From Onthophagus taurus (Eukaryota > Arthropoda > Insecta > Coleoptera > Scarabaeidae), in contig NC_091973.1 of the NCBI RefSeq assembly GCF_036711975.1, positions 7,502,001 through 7,566,000 on the forward strand: a stretch of 64,000 nt of DNA. The letters are read 5' to 3'. Position numbers and translations under genes: made by a program. Numbering within the stretch: position 1 is the first letter of the stretch; every line of letters starts with the position of its first letter. The notes under the pieces were generated by a model. The model saw nothing but the letters and a program-made list of their open reading frames with translations. It was not told the DNA's origin and made no database searches. This document shows positions 11,660-24,441 of the stretch, one piece after another.

Positions 11660-14600
11660 TAAAAATTGTTGCAAATTTTATTGCTATATATACGAAAATA
11701 TACGAAATACGATATATACGAAAATATGAAAATTTTATGCTCTTTCAAGTTATTAAAGCTAACACTTGGTAATCGGAGCTTGCTATAAGAAAACTTTTAT
11801 AACAAAAATTGTTGCAAATTTTATTGTTAACAATATTCCTCTCTTGCACTTTTACTTTTAGATGCGTCAATATCGAGAAAAATACAAAAATATGAAATTT
11901 TGAAAAATTTGTTTATTTTTCAAGATATTAAAGATAACGTTTGGGAATCGGAGTATACTATAAGAAATCTTTTATAACAAAAATTGTTGCAAATTTTATT
12001 GTTAACAATATTCCTCTCTTGCACTTTTACTTTTAGATGCGTCAATATCGAGAAAAATACAAAAATATGAAATTTTGAAAAATTTGTTTATTTTTCAAGA
12101 TATTAAAGATAACGTTTGGGAATCGGAGTATACTATAAGAAATCTTTTATAACAAAAATTGTTGCAAATTTTATTCTTAACAATATTGCTCTCTTGCACT
12201 TTTGCTCTTAGATACGTCAATATCGAGATAGATACGAAAATTTTATGAATTTGTTGCTCTTTCAAGTTATTAAAGATAACACTTAAGAATCGGAGCTTGC
12301 TATAAGAAAACTTTTATAACAAAAATTGTTGCAAATTTTATTGTTAACAATATTGCTCTCTTGCACTTTTACTTTTAGATGCGTCAATATCAAGAAAAAT
12401 ACAAAAATATGAAATTTTGAAAAATTTGTTTATTTTTCAGGATATTAAAGGTAACGTTTTTGAATCGGAGTATGCCATAAGAAATCTTTTATAACAAAAA
12501 TTGTTGCAAATTTTATTGTTAACAATATTGCTCTCTTGCTCTTTTACTTTTAGATGCGTCAATATCGAGAAAAATACAAAAATATGAAATTTTGAAAAAT
12601 TTGTTTATTTTTCAAGATATTAAAGATAACGTTTGGGAATCGGAGTATACTATAAGAAATCTTTTATAACAAAAATTGTTGCAAATTTTATTCTTAACAA
12701 TATTGCTCTCTTGCACTTTTGCTCTTAGATACGTCAATATCGAGATAGATACGAAAATTTTATGAATTTGTTGCTCTTTCAAGTTATTAAAGATAACACT
12801 TAAGAATCGGAGCTTGCTATAAGAAAACTTTTATAACAAAAATTATTGCAAATTTTATTGTTAACAATATTGCTCTCTTGCACTTTTACTTTTAGATGCG
12901 TCAATATCAAGAAAAATACAAAAATATGAAATTTTGAAAAATTTGTTTGTTTTTCAAGATATTAAAGGTAACATTTTTGAATCGGAGTATGCTATAAGAA
13001 ATCTTTTATAACAAAAATTGTTACAAATTTTATTGTTAACAATATTGCTCTCTTGCACTTTTGCTCTTAGATACGTCAATATCGAGATAGATACGAAAAT
13101 GTGAAAATTTTATGAATTTGTTGCTCTTTCAAGTTATTAAAGGTAACACTTGAGAATCGCAGCTTGCTATAAGAAAACTTTTATAACAAAAATTGTTGCA
13201 AATCTTATTGTTTACAATATTGCTCTCTTGCATTTTTGCTCTTAAATACGTCAATATCGAGATAGATACGAAAATATGAAAATTTTATGAATTTGTTGCT
13301 CTTTCAAGTTATTAAAGGTAACACTTGAGAATCGGAGCTTGCTATAAGAAATCTTTTATAACAAAAATTGTTGTAAATTTTATTGTTAACAATATTGCTC
13401 TCTTGCACTTTTGCTCTTAGATACGTCAATATCGAGATAGATACGAAAATGTGAAAATTTTATGAATTTGTTGCTCTTTCAAGTTATTAATTTAACACTT
13501 GAGAATCGGAGCTTGCTATAAGAAAACTTTTATAACAAAAACTGTTGCAAATTTTATTCTTAACAATATTGCTCTCTTGCACTTTTGCTCTTAGATACGT
13601 CAATATCGAGATAGATACGAAAATGTGAAAATTTTATGAATTTGTTGCTCTTTCAAGTTATTAAAGGTAACACTTGAGAATCGGAGCTTGCTATAAGAAA
13701 ACTTTTATAACAAGAATTGTTGCAAATCTTATTGTTTACAATATTGCTCTCTTGCATTTTTGCTCTTAGATACGTCAATATCGAGATAGATACGAAAATA
13801 TGAAAATTTTATGAATTTGTTGCTCTTTCAAGTTATTAAAGGTAACACTTGAGAATCGGAGCTTGCTATAAGAAAACTTTTATAACAAAAATTGTTGCAA
13901 ATTTTATTGTTAACAATATTACTCTCTTGCACTTTTGCTTTTAGATGCGTCAATATCGAGAAAATTACAGAAATATGAAAATTTGTTTATTTTTCAAGAT
14001 ATTAACAAATAAATATAACTTCTTATCTTGCAAAATTCAATTTATTTTAACGGAACCGGTTTCGACTAGTTTTACTTAGTCATCTTCCGCCGAATCTACA
14101 ATTATATTTTAATTACAATTTAATAATTAAACGTTAAAATTCTTATAGAACTTACGGCCAATAAAATAAAATCAACATCACAAAGTGCAGACATATAAAA
14201 AAACATTTTAAAAATGTGAAATTACACTTTAAAATACAAAATATAAATAATTAAACTGTAAAAAGACAAAAAACCAAACAAGTTCCTACACAAACGATGT
14301 ATAAAATAACACTAAAATGGATGACCTTTAAAACTTGTATAAAAAACTCATGCCAAGATAGAAACAGGTAAACTAAATGAAAATCCGGCGATTTCGAAAA
14401 TAAAATAAAATATTTATTAGACATAAAATTTAAAAAATTTGTTTATTTTTCAATATATTAAAGGTAACGTTTGAGAATCGGAGTATGCTATCAGAAAATT
14501 TTTGTAACAAAAGTTGTAGCAAATTTTATTGTTAACAATATTGCTCTCTTGCACTTTTGCTCTTAGATACGTCAATATCTAGATAGATACGAAAATATGA

Positions 14601-17236
14601 AAATTTTATGAATTTGTTGCTCTTTCAAGTTATTAAAGGTAACACTTGGGAATCGGAGCATGCTATAAGAAATCTTTTATAACAAAAATTGTTGCAAATT
14701 TTATTGTTAACAAAATTACTCTCTTGCACTTTTGCTTTTAGATGCGCCAATATCGAGAAAATTACAAAAATATGAAAATTTAAAAAATTTGTTTATTTTT
14801 CAAGATATTAAAGGTAACGTTTGAGAATCGGAGTATGCTATAAGAAATCTTTTATAACAAAAATTGTTGCAAATTTTATTGTTAACAATATTGCTCTCTT
14901 GCAGTTTTGCTCTTAGATACGTCAATATCGAGATAGATACGAAAATATGAAAATTTTATGAATTTGTTGCTCTTTCAAGTTATTAAAGGTAACACTTGGG
15001 AATCGGAGCATGCTATAAGAAATCTTTTATAACAAAAATTGTTGCAAATTTTATTGTTAACAATATTGCTCTCTTGCAGTTTTGCTCTTAGATACGTCAA
15101 TATCGAGATAGATACGAAAATATGAAAATTTTATGAATTTGTTGCTCTTTCAAGTTATTAAAGGTAACACTTGGGAATCGAAGCATGCTATAAGAAATCT
15201 TTTATAACAAAAATTGTTGCAAATTTTATTGTTAACAATATTACTCTCTTGCACTTTTGCTTTTAGATGCGTCAATATCGAGAAAATTACAAAAATATGA
15301 AAATTTAAAAAATTTGTTTATTTTTCAAGATATTAAAGGTAACGTTTGGGAATCGGAGCATGCTATAAGAAATCTTTTATAACAAAAATTGTTGCAAATT
15401 TTATTGTTAACAATATTGCTCTCTTGCAGTTTTGCTCTTAGATACGTCAATATCGAGATAGATACGAAAATATGAAAATTTTATGAATTTGTTGCTCTTT
15501 CAAGTTATTAAAGGTAACACTTGGGAATCGGAGCATGCTATAAGAAATCTTTTATAACAAAAATTGTTGCAAATTTTATTGTTAACAATATTACTCTCTT
15601 GCACTTTTGCTTTTAGATGCGTCAATATCGAGAAAATTACAAAAATATGAAAATTTAAAAAATTTGTTTATTTTTCAAGATATTAAAGGTAACGTTTGAG
15701 AATCGGAGTATGCTATAAGAAAACTTTTATAACAAAAATTGTTGCAAATTTTATTGTTAACAATATTGCTCTCTTGCACGTTTACTCTTAGATGCGTCAA
15801 TATCGAGATAGATACGAAAATATCAAAATTTTATGAATGTGTTGCTCTTTCAAATTATTAAAGGTAACACTTGGGAATCGGAGCATGCTATAAGAAATCT
15901 TTTATAACAAAAATTGTTGCAAATTTTATTGTTAACAATATTGCTCTCTTGCAGTTTTGCTCTTAGATACGTCAATATCGAGATAGATACGAAAATATGA
16001 AAATTTTATGAATTTGTTGCTCTTTCAAGTTATTAAAGGTAACACTTGGGAATCGAAGCATGCTATAAGAAATCTTTTATAACAAAAATTGTTGCAAATT
16101 TTATTGTTAACAATATTACTCTCTTGCACTTTTGCTTTTAGATGCGTCAATATCGAGAAAATTACAAAAATATGAAAATTTAAAAAATTTGTTTATTTTT
16201 CAAGATATTAAAGGTAACGTTTGAGAATCGGAGTATGCTATAAGAAAACTTTTATAACAAAAATTGTTGCAAATTTTATTGTTAACAATATTGCTCTCTT
16301 GCAGTTTTACTCTTAGATGCGTTAATATCGAGATAGATACGAAAACATGAAAATTTTATGAATTTGTTGCTCTTTCAAGCTATTAAAGGTAACAGTTGGG
16401 AATCGAAGCATGCTATAAGAAAACTTTTATAACAAAAATGGTTGCAAATTTTATTGTTAACAATATTGCTCTCTTGCACTTTTGCTCTTAGATACGTCAA
16501 TATCGAGATAGATACGAAAATATGAAAATTTTATGAATTTCTTGTTCTTTCAAATTATTAAAGGTAACACTTGGGAATCGGAGCATGCTATAAGAAATTT
16601 TTTATAACAAAAATTGTTGCAAATTTTATTGTTAACAGTATTGCTCTCTTGCACTTTTGCTCTTAGATACGTCAATATCGAGATAGATACGGAAATATGA
16701 AAATTTTATGAATTTGTTGCTCTTCCAAGATATTAAAGGTAACACTTGAGAATCGGAGTATGCTATAAGAAAACTTTTATAACAAAAATTGTTGCAAATT
16801 TTATTGTTAACAATATTGCTCTCTTGCACTCTTGCTTTTAGATGCGTCAATATCGAGAAAATTACAAAAATATGAACATTTAAAATTTTTTTTTATTTTT
16901 CAAGATATTAAAGGTAACGTTTGAGAATCGGAGTATGCTATAAGAAAACTTTTATAACAAAAATTGTTGCAAATTTTATTGTTAACAATATTGCTCTCTT
17001 GCACTTTTACACTTAGATACGTCAATATCGAGATAGATACGAAAATATGAAAAGTTTATGAATTTGTTGCTCTTTCAAGTTATTAAAGGTAACACTTGAA
17101 AATTGGAGCTTGCTATAAGAAAACTTTTATAACAAAAATTGTTGCAAATTTTATTGTTAGCAATATTGCTCTCTTGCATTTTTGCTCTTAGATGCGTCAA
17201 CATCGAAATAGATACGAAAATATGATAATTTTATGC
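11660..17236 (+). repeat. Satellite array 1, about 175-bp monomers
   Basis: Roughly 29 head-to-tail monomers of 175-176 bases; the GTTAACAATATT landmark recurs at 11825, 12001 and 12176. Two variant types alternate irregularly. Type A has AAAATTTGTTTATTTTTCAAG, usually with GAGAAAAATACAAAAATATG. Type B has GAATTTGTTGCTCTTTCAAG with GAGATAGATACGAAAATATG. Each monomer carries the 12-base palindrome ATTGTTAACAAT and TTATAACAAAAATTGTTGCA. The array is interrupted at 13998-14430. Open frames of up to 72 codons recur in it, but 175 is not a multiple of three and they are not conserved as proteins. Confidence 0.95.
13998..14430 (-). mobile_element. Element with hammerhead-like motif inserted in satellite array 1
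   Basis: About 430 bases of non-satellite sequence replace part of a monomer. On the minus strand the element runs from the 14430 end to the 13998 end. Near the latter it holds GAAGATGACTAAGTAAAACT followed by AGTCGAAACCGGTTCCG, a stem-loop between GATGA and CGAAAC. The same element, with the same junction to the satellite, is found in the opposite orientation at 28660-29062 and truncated in each 866-bp unit at 25.5-28.4 kb. No coding frame is present. Class unknown; the motif recalls Penelope-like element ends. Confidence 0.65.
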
Positions 17237-18268
17237 AGCAGTTATGTATTAAATGTAATTATTTATTAAATGTAGTTATGTATTTAAAAATTGTCAAAAC
17301 ACAAAATTTATTTACCTGAAAATGCACCTCCCGAAATGAGAGAAATTGCTCAGTTATATTAAAACACAACTTCCAGAGAAGTTCCACGAAAGGTATGGCG
17401 TGGTCTTAATCTTACTAAAATCTCATTACAGCACCCGTTTGAGTACTGTAATAGCTAATTTCACTCAAAAACGTTATTAATTGATACGTTTGAGTTATAA
17501 TTTTTTTATTTTTAATTTATCATTTAGTGTTCTTCTCATATTATATATAATGAAACATGATCTCAACAATGAAGGTTAAATGTTCGCACGAAAATATATA
17601 ACTTTGAACAACAATAAACGAAACATTAGACGCGAAAATGGTCGATTGTTTCCCAAGAAAAAATTTGATACGATTTTTTAATAATAATTTATCGCGTAAA
17701 GAATAAACATAGATAAAGTTTTAACGTGAATTTTGTGTCGTAATTCTCATTCAAGTACACTTTTAACCTTAAACCTCAAAATTAATTTAATGAAAAGATA
17801 AGATTAAAATTTTTTTTTTTAATTTTGATCTTTATGTTATGCAACGCTGCAAACTCGCTGCAAATTCGCTGCAAATTCGCTGCAAATTCGCTGCCATCTA
17901 TGAAGTGTAGATAGAATTAAATGATTTTATCTTTTGTTTCTGAGATGTCAGAAATAAAACGAATCATTAATTTACTAAAATAACTATATTTATTAACAAG
18001 AAAATATAATCACATATATTACAATAAAATAATTGAGCCATAAATTCAGCCGAAAAGAGTTTTATAATAAAACGGTGGCAATAATATAGTCCTCTTCCTT
18101 AAACGCTAATCTAATAAATACTATTTACAATCCTGGGTAATACACCTACGGGTTTATATGGTAATAAAAATTGCGAAATAAGTACATGTTAACAAATGTA
18201 CATTAAAAAGTACGCGGCTTCTCTTTTCGTAAAAGTTTCGAAAAGTATTTTTGGCTTTTTATTTAAAC
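17237..18268. other. 3' flank and UTR of argos
   Basis: About 1 kb of unique AT-rich sequence between satellite array 1 and the argos stop codon. A TTTATT at about 18256 (AATAAA on the minus strand) lies only a few bases after the stop and others lie further down. The polyadenylation site cannot be fixed. The region includes the CATTACAGCACCC repeat near 17410-17455. Confidence 0.45.
17838..17895. repeat. Short tandem repeat, 13-base unit
   Basis: Four consecutive near-perfect copies of CGCTGCAAATT plus two bases (CGCTGCAAACT, then CGCTGCAAATT three times), followed by CGCTGCC. It lies in the presumed 3' flank of argos. Confidence 0.8.
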
Positions 18269-19697
18269 TCAATGAGGTAAGCAATAACCGCTAAACGTCC
18301 TTATGGACTCCGAGTATGATTTGCCCGGTATTATCCCATAATCGGTGTGATGATGCGGACATCGATGACCATGAGGACATTGGCACAACGTATTTATATT
18401 CACCTCATCAAGAAGTTCTTCTTTCTTTCGAACTGTAAATAATCGACACGGAGCTTTTCTTTGACACTTCATTTTCTAAAATTTATTAATTAAGTTATTA
18501 TTTCAAATCGAGATTGGTGCAACTTACGCTTTGCGGGGAACAAGCGAAAGAATATTCGTAAATAATTGTCCCATCGATCGAATAGAATGCGTGTCTTTTA
18601 ATTAAATAGGTGACCGAGTTTTTCGGGCAATGGCAATAAACGATTTGCTCGGTGGCGTTTTTTGGCGTTAATATAAGCGTCCACGTGACGTCGTGGAAGT
18701 ACCTGTTGATTGAAATATTAGAACGTAAAAAGATTAATAAAAAAAGTTTTTTCTCACACGCAACAAGAAACCGGAGAAATTTACCTGCACTTTGGGAGCT
18801 TCCTCACAGGTTCGCACATCTTGTATTGTCTCAAACGATCTGTTAGCGTGTATCCGTCGTCGGAAGTCAACGAATTCGAACATTGACGTCCATTTGGACA
18901 TCTACATTGACGTTCCAACCAAGGGGGATCGTACAAATCAACTTTGCTACAAATCGCTCTTGAGGAACAAGTTGGCAAATCTTCTTCAGAATCCTAAATA
19001 ATCGAATTAACAAATTAAGTATTTGTAATATCCGGCGAAATAGTTTGTTAATCATTAAAAAATCGATTAACAAATCGAAATATTTAACATTTTAGTCGCA
19101 CAATAATAACAGGAAATGTATGTAAAAGAATTTTTTTTGAAATTTTGTCGAAAAAATTTCGACTTCTAAGAGAGAAAGATTGAGTTTAATAAGCGACTTC
19201 CTCTCCGGGGAGAATTGTGGACCGATTTGTTCTCCGGTCGTTATGCTTTTACAAATCGGGCGGCTTTTGTTGTGCAATCGACGGCTTCCTCTTCGAAAAC
19301 AACGAAAAAAAAGATTTAATTCGTCTCAAGTATTGCGAAAACGAGAAATCGAGTAAATAAGAAGCCGTTTTACCTGTCCAAACCGGAAGCCGGATTCTGT
19401 ATTGATCCGTTTCCGGTCTAAACCCGTATTTCCTCCGTAAATTTCTTTGTAGCCAACAAAAGAACGTCTACGATTCTTTTGGTGTTTTCTTTATGGCACC
19501 GTTTCAAAGAACCGGAAGTAAAGTGTTTTTTTCGAACTTACCCCGATTTGATAAAGAATCCTTATATCAGGAATTTTCTTTCTGTGGTGATGAAGAGGTT
19601 TATGCTCAACGGTTTTGCGCTGATAAACTTCGACGGGAACTCTTGAAGCAGTCGCCAAAGTTACAAATAGCAAGACGCACAAGATTCGCGAAAACAT
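18269..19697 (-). CDS. aos: Argos / giant-lens, secreted EGFR-ligand antagonist (complete)
   Basis: Argos is secreted and, in Drosophila, sequesters the EGFR ligand Spitz; it is itself induced by EGFR signalling. Four coding exons read on the minus strand: 19697-19542, 18993-18785, 18702-18528 and 18475-18269. All have GT donors and AG acceptors with matching phases, giving 248 residues. Exon 1 encodes a signal peptide (MFSRILCVLLFVTLATA) and ends IRILYQIG. Exon 2 holds DLPTCSSRAICSKVDLYDPP and KMCEPVRKLPKC. Exon 3 has DVTWTLILTPKNATEQIVYC, CHCPKNSVTYL and FACSPQS. Exon 4 has CQRKAPCRLFTVRKKEELLD, the LCQCPHGHRCPHHH block and ends SGYCLPH. The cysteine pattern matches Argos throughout. It is shorter than the Drosophila protein because the region between the first and second Cys modules is compact. 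No damage is seen. Introns are 548, 82 and 52 bases. Confidence 0.93.
19381..19519. promoter_or_regulatory. Candidate ETS-site cluster in argos intron 1
   Basis: Three ETS-type cores lie within 140 bases: AACCGGAAG at 19381-19389, ACCGGAAA (minus) at 19410-19417 and ACCGGAAGT at 19511-19519. The last is a match to the Pointed consensus. In Drosophila, argos is a transcriptional target of the EGFR-Ras-Pointed pathway, so these could be feedback sites. This is inferred from sequence only. Confidence 0.4.
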
Positions 19698-20460
19698 ATT
19701 TAAAAAAAATTAAGTAAACTTTTATGAATGAACAACCGCGGAGTGTTGCGTAAACTCAACTACTACACCACGGGGCCGTACGCTCGATGCATGAATGAAG
19801 CAGTCTCTTTCTTTCCGTCTCTTTCTTACTGTCTCACTCTTTTTCTATTGGTTTGACCTGTACGGGCCACCTGTTCAATCGCCAGGTGTCTCTTCGAGTA
19901 GAAGTAACCTAAAAAAAGACGCAAACACCGCTAAATACATCGGTGGAAAAAAGACGGAAAATAAAGTGAGATAGGTTCTGAAATGGTGGTGGGCGTAACC
20001 TACGAGAATTCTCGGAGATTTTCATTCATACTCTCCGTGCACCGCTGGCCTACGTTCATTCATAAAAACTACACACTACCACTACGCGCAAACGTTAACG
20101 CAATCGCAATAGACGACCGTTTCCTCCACCATGTCTTTCGTTTGGACACCAAGAAAAAAAGAACGAGACGACGACGATGTTAAAGCTGCGAAGGAAACGA
20201 ACCCGTTATAATTGTCGCCGCGAAAGGCAATAAAAAAAATAAAACAACAGATGAAGAGAAGTTGAAAAAATAAGGCAAATAAATCGAAATTATTCCTATT
20301 AATATACTACAATAATACTTATGATATCTTAAATTGCAACATGTTGATCTGGCAACCTCGCCAGCTTCACTTAGTTTTTCTTTGGATGCATCATTACAAG
20401 ACTATACACATCTCTAAGCTGTATTTTAGCCTTTGTAACTTTTTAGGTTGGTTGATTGAA
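19698..20460. other. 5' flank of argos: likely UTR and promoter
   Basis: GC content is higher than in the surroundings. The region has CT-rich runs (CTCTTTCTTTCCGTCTCTTT near 19803), the sequence CACGGGGCCGTACG near 19769 and an E-box-like CAGGTG near 19883. A 66-codon frame at 19983-20183 has no recognisable homology and a basic, low-complexity end; I do not call it a gene. Confidence 0.45.
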
Positions 20461-20502
20461 TTTTGACAAAGTATTATGAAACACTACTTATATTGCATAA
20501 AA

Positions 20503-20562
20503 GTATATACCAACGATATGGCAATATCGCTCGAGCAACGTTGCGAGATCGTTGGTATATAC
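20503..20562. repeat. 15-bp perfect hairpin in the leader of satellite array 2
   Basis: GTATATACCAACGAT (20503-20517) is the exact reverse complement of ATCGTTGGTATATAC (20548-20562). The 30-base spacer contains TCGCTCGAGCAACGTTGCGA. It lies about 50 bases before the first satellite monomer. The same leader, with one arm mismatch, precedes the short satellite copy at 62 kb (61968-62026). Confidence 0.8.
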
Positions 20563-23500
20563 AGTACGCGTCATAAGTGCCTAATTTGAAAACGGTTCAA
20601 AATATAATATTGTAACAATTTTTGTTATAAAAGATTTCTTATAGCATAGTCCGATTCAAAAACGTTACCTTTAATATCTTGAAAAATAAACAAATTTTTT
20701 AAATTTTCATATTTTTGTAATTTTCTCGATATTGACGCATCTAAAAACAAAAGTGCAAGAGAGTAATATTGTTAACAATAAAATTAGCAACAATTTTTGT
20801 TATAAAAGATTTCTTATAGCATGCTCCGATTCCCAAGTGTTACCTTTAATATATTGGAAGAGCAACAAATTCATAAAATTTTCATATTTTCGTATCTATC
20901 TCGATATTGATGTATCTAAGAGCAAAACAGCAAGAGAGCAATATTGTTAACAATAAAATTTGCAACAATTTTTGTTATAAAAGATTTCTTATAGCATACT
21001 CCGATTCCCAAACGTTACCTATAGTATCTTGAAAAATAAACAAATTTTTCAAATTTTCATATTTTTGTATTTTTTTCGATATTGACGCATCTAAAAGCAA
21101 AAGTGCAAGAGAGCAATATTGTTAACAATAAAATTTGCTACAACTTTTGATACAAAAATTTTCTGATAGCATACTCCGATTCTCAAACGTTACCTTTAAT
21201 ATATTGAAAAATAAACAAATTCATAAAATTTTCATATTTTCGTATCTACCTCGATATTGACGTATCTAAGAGCAAAAGTGCAAGAGAGCAATATTGTTAA
21301 CAATAAAATTTGCAACAATTTTTGTTATAAAAGTTTTCTTATAGCAAGCTCCGATTCTCAAGTGTTACCTTTAATATCTTGGAAGAGCAACAAATTCATA
21401 AAATTTTCATATTTTCGTATCTATCTCGATATTGACGTATCTAAGAGCAAAAGTGCAAGAGAGCAATATTGTTAACAATAAAATTTGCAACAATTTTTGT
21501 TATAAAAGTTTTCTTATAACAAGCTCCGATTGTCAAGTGTTACCTTTAATATCTTGGAAGAGCAACAAATTCATAAAATTTTCATATTTTCGTATCTATC
21601 TCGATATTGACGTATCTAAGAGTAAAAGTACAAGAGAGCAATATTGTTAACAATAAAATTTGCTACAACTTTTGTTATAAATATTTTCTTATAGCATGCT
21701 CCGATTCTCAAATGTTACCTTTAATAACTTAAAAGAGCAACAAATTCATAAAATTCTCGTATCTATCTCGATATTGACGTATCTAACAGTAAAAATGCAA
21801 GAGAGCAATATTGTTAAAAATAAAATTTGCTACAATTTTTGTTATAAAAGTTTTCTTATAGCAAGCTCCGATTCCGAAGTGTTACCTTTAATAACTTGAA
21901 AGAGCAAGAAATTCATAAAATTTTCATATTTTCGTATCTATCTCGATATTGACGTATCTAAGAGCAAAAGTGCAAGAGAGCAATATTGTTAAGAATGAAA
22001 TTTGCTACAATTCTTGTTATAAAAGTTTTCTTATAGCAAGCTCCGATTCTCAAGTGTTACCTTTAATAACTTGAAAGAGCAACAAATTCATAAAATTTTC
22101 ATATTTTCGTATCTATCTCGATATTGACGCAACTAAGAGCAAAAGTGCAAGAGAGCAATATTGTTAACAATAAAATTTGCTACAACTTTTGTTACAAAAA
22201 TTTTCTTATAGCATACTCCGATTCTCAAACGTTACCTTTAATATCTTGAAAAATAAACAAATTTTTCAAATTTTCATATTTTTGTATTTTTCTCGATATT
22301 GACGCATCTAAAAGCAAAAGTGCAAGAGAGTAATATTGTTACCAATAAAATTTGCAACAATTTTTGTTATAAAAGATTTCTTATAGCATGCTCCGATTCC
22401 CAAGTGTTACCTTTAATAACTTGAAAGAGCAACAAATTCATAAAATTTTCATATTTTCGTATCTATCTCGATATTGACGCATCTAAGAGTAAAAGTGCAA
22501 GAGAGCAATATTGTTAACAATAAAATTTGCAACAATTTTTGTTAGAAAAGTTTTCTTATAGCAAGCTCCGATTCCCAAGTGTTACCTTTAATAACTTGAA
22601 AGAGCAAGAAATTCATAAAATTTTCTTATTTTCGTATCTATCTCGATATTGACGTATCTAAGAGCAAAAGTACAAGAGAGCAATATTGTTAAGAATAAAA
22701 CTTGCTACAATTTTTGTTATAAAAGTTTTCTTATAGCAAGCTCCGATTCCCAAGTGTTACCTTTAATAACTTGAAAGAGCAAGAAATTCATAAAATTTTC
22801 ATATTTTCGTATCTATCTCGATATTGACGTATCTAAGAGCAAAAGTGCAAGAGAGCAATATTGTTAACAATAAAATTTGCTACAACTTTTGTTACAAAAA
22901 TTTTCTTATAACATACTCCGATTCTCAAACGTTACCTTTAATATCTTGAAAAATAAACAAATTTTTCAAATTTTCATATTTTTGTATTTTTCTCGATATT
23001 GACGCATCTAAAAGCAAAAGTGCAAGAGAGCAATATTGTTAACAATAAAATTTGCAACAATTTTTGTTATAAAAGTTTTCTTATAACATACCTCGAATCC
23101 CAAGTGTTGCCTTTAATAACTTGCAAGAGCAACAAATTCATAAAATTATCATATTTTCGTATCTATCTCGATATTGACGAATCTAAGAGCAAAAGTGCAA
23201 GAGAGCAATATTGTTAACAATAAAATTTGCAACAATTTTTGTTATAAAAGTTTTCTTATAGCAAGCTCCGATTCTCAAGTGTTACCTTTAATAACTTAAA
23301 AGAGCAACAAATTCATAAAATTTTCATATTTTCGTATCTATCTCGATATTGACGCAACTAAGAGCAAAAGTGCAAGAGAGCAATATTGTTAACAATAAAA
23401 TTTGAAACAATTTTTGTTATAAAAGATTTCTTATAGCATACTCCGAATCCCAAGTGTTACCTTTAATATCTTGGAAGAGCAACAAATTCATAAAATTTTC

Positions 23501-23983
23501 ATATTTTCGTATCTATCTCGATATTAACTTATCTAAGAGCAAAAGTGCAAGAGAGTAATATTGTTAACAATAAAATTTGCAACAATTTTTGTTATAAAAG
23601 TTTTCTTATAGCAAGCTCCGATTCTCAAATGTTACCTTTAATAACTTGAAAGAGCAACAAATTCATAAAATTTTCGTATCTATCTCGATATTGACGCAAC
23701 TAAGAACAAAAGTGCGAGAAAGCAATAGTGTTAACAATAAAATTTGCAACAATTTTTGTTATAAAAGTTTTCTTATAGCAAGCTCCGATTCTCAAGTGTT
23801 ACCTTTAATAACTTGAAAGAGCAACAAATTCATAAAATTTTCATATTTTCGTATCTATCTCGATATTGACGTATCTAAAAGCAAACGTGCAAGAGAGCAA
23901 TATTGTTAACAATAAAATTTGCAACAATTTTTGTTATAAAAGATTTCTTATAGCATACTCCGATTCAAAAACGTTACCCTTAA

Positions 23984-24441
23984 TTTATATTTATATTTAT
24001 ATATATATTTACCCCTATTAATTTTTGTATATACATACAACACACACGTTTGTATACAATAAGTAACCGGTTCGTTCAGATAATGTATTTCTTTGTTAAA
24101 GTCTTCCATTTTATAAGAAGTGCTCGTCCCGATGTTTTGTTCTTGTTTCTGTTTTCATTTTATTTCGTGACAGTTTAAATTTTTAATTTTAACATTTTAA
24201 TAATATTTTAATATATTTAAACACGTGTTACATCTACATTTTCTAAATTTTAACAACTCTTTTTCTGACGTAAGGCTTTTAAATAAGAAAAAAATTTTAA
24301 TGTGATTCTTCTAATTTATATTTTCCATTTATATTTGGATTTGGCTGATGATGACTACATATAGTCGAAACCGGTACCATTAATAATAAATAATTCACAA
24401 GCAAGTAAGAAGTTTTTATTAAATTAAATTAAACAATTTCC
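23984..24441 (+). mobile_element. Insertion with hammerhead-like motif and 13-bp duplication
   Basis: Non-satellite sequence of 458 bases is flanked by CGTTACCCTTAAT on both sides (23971-23983 and 24442-24454), a clear target-site duplication inside a monomer. Near the 3' end (24345-24375) it reads CTGATGATGACTACATATAG then TCGAAACCGGT. That is the CTGATGA and GAAAC hammerhead-core elements around a perfect 5-bp stem (GACTA/TAGTC). The left part starts with a TTTATA/ATATAT run. No coding frame. This is consistent with a truncated Penelope-like retroelement, not proven. Confidence 0.65.

Noticed and set aside
19493..19717. 74-codon plus-strand frame antisense to argos exon 1
   Set aside because: Shadow of the real minus-strand exon with its signal peptide and splice donor.
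19983..20183. 66-codon frame upstream of argos
   Set aside because: No homology, basic low-complexity end (KKKRTRRRRC), in the expected 5' flank of argos.
16632..23217. Repeated 72-codon open frames in the satellite arrays
   Set aside because: They appear because similar monomers give similar frames. Monomer length (175-176) is not a multiple of three, starts vary, and there is no codon-level conservation or splice context.
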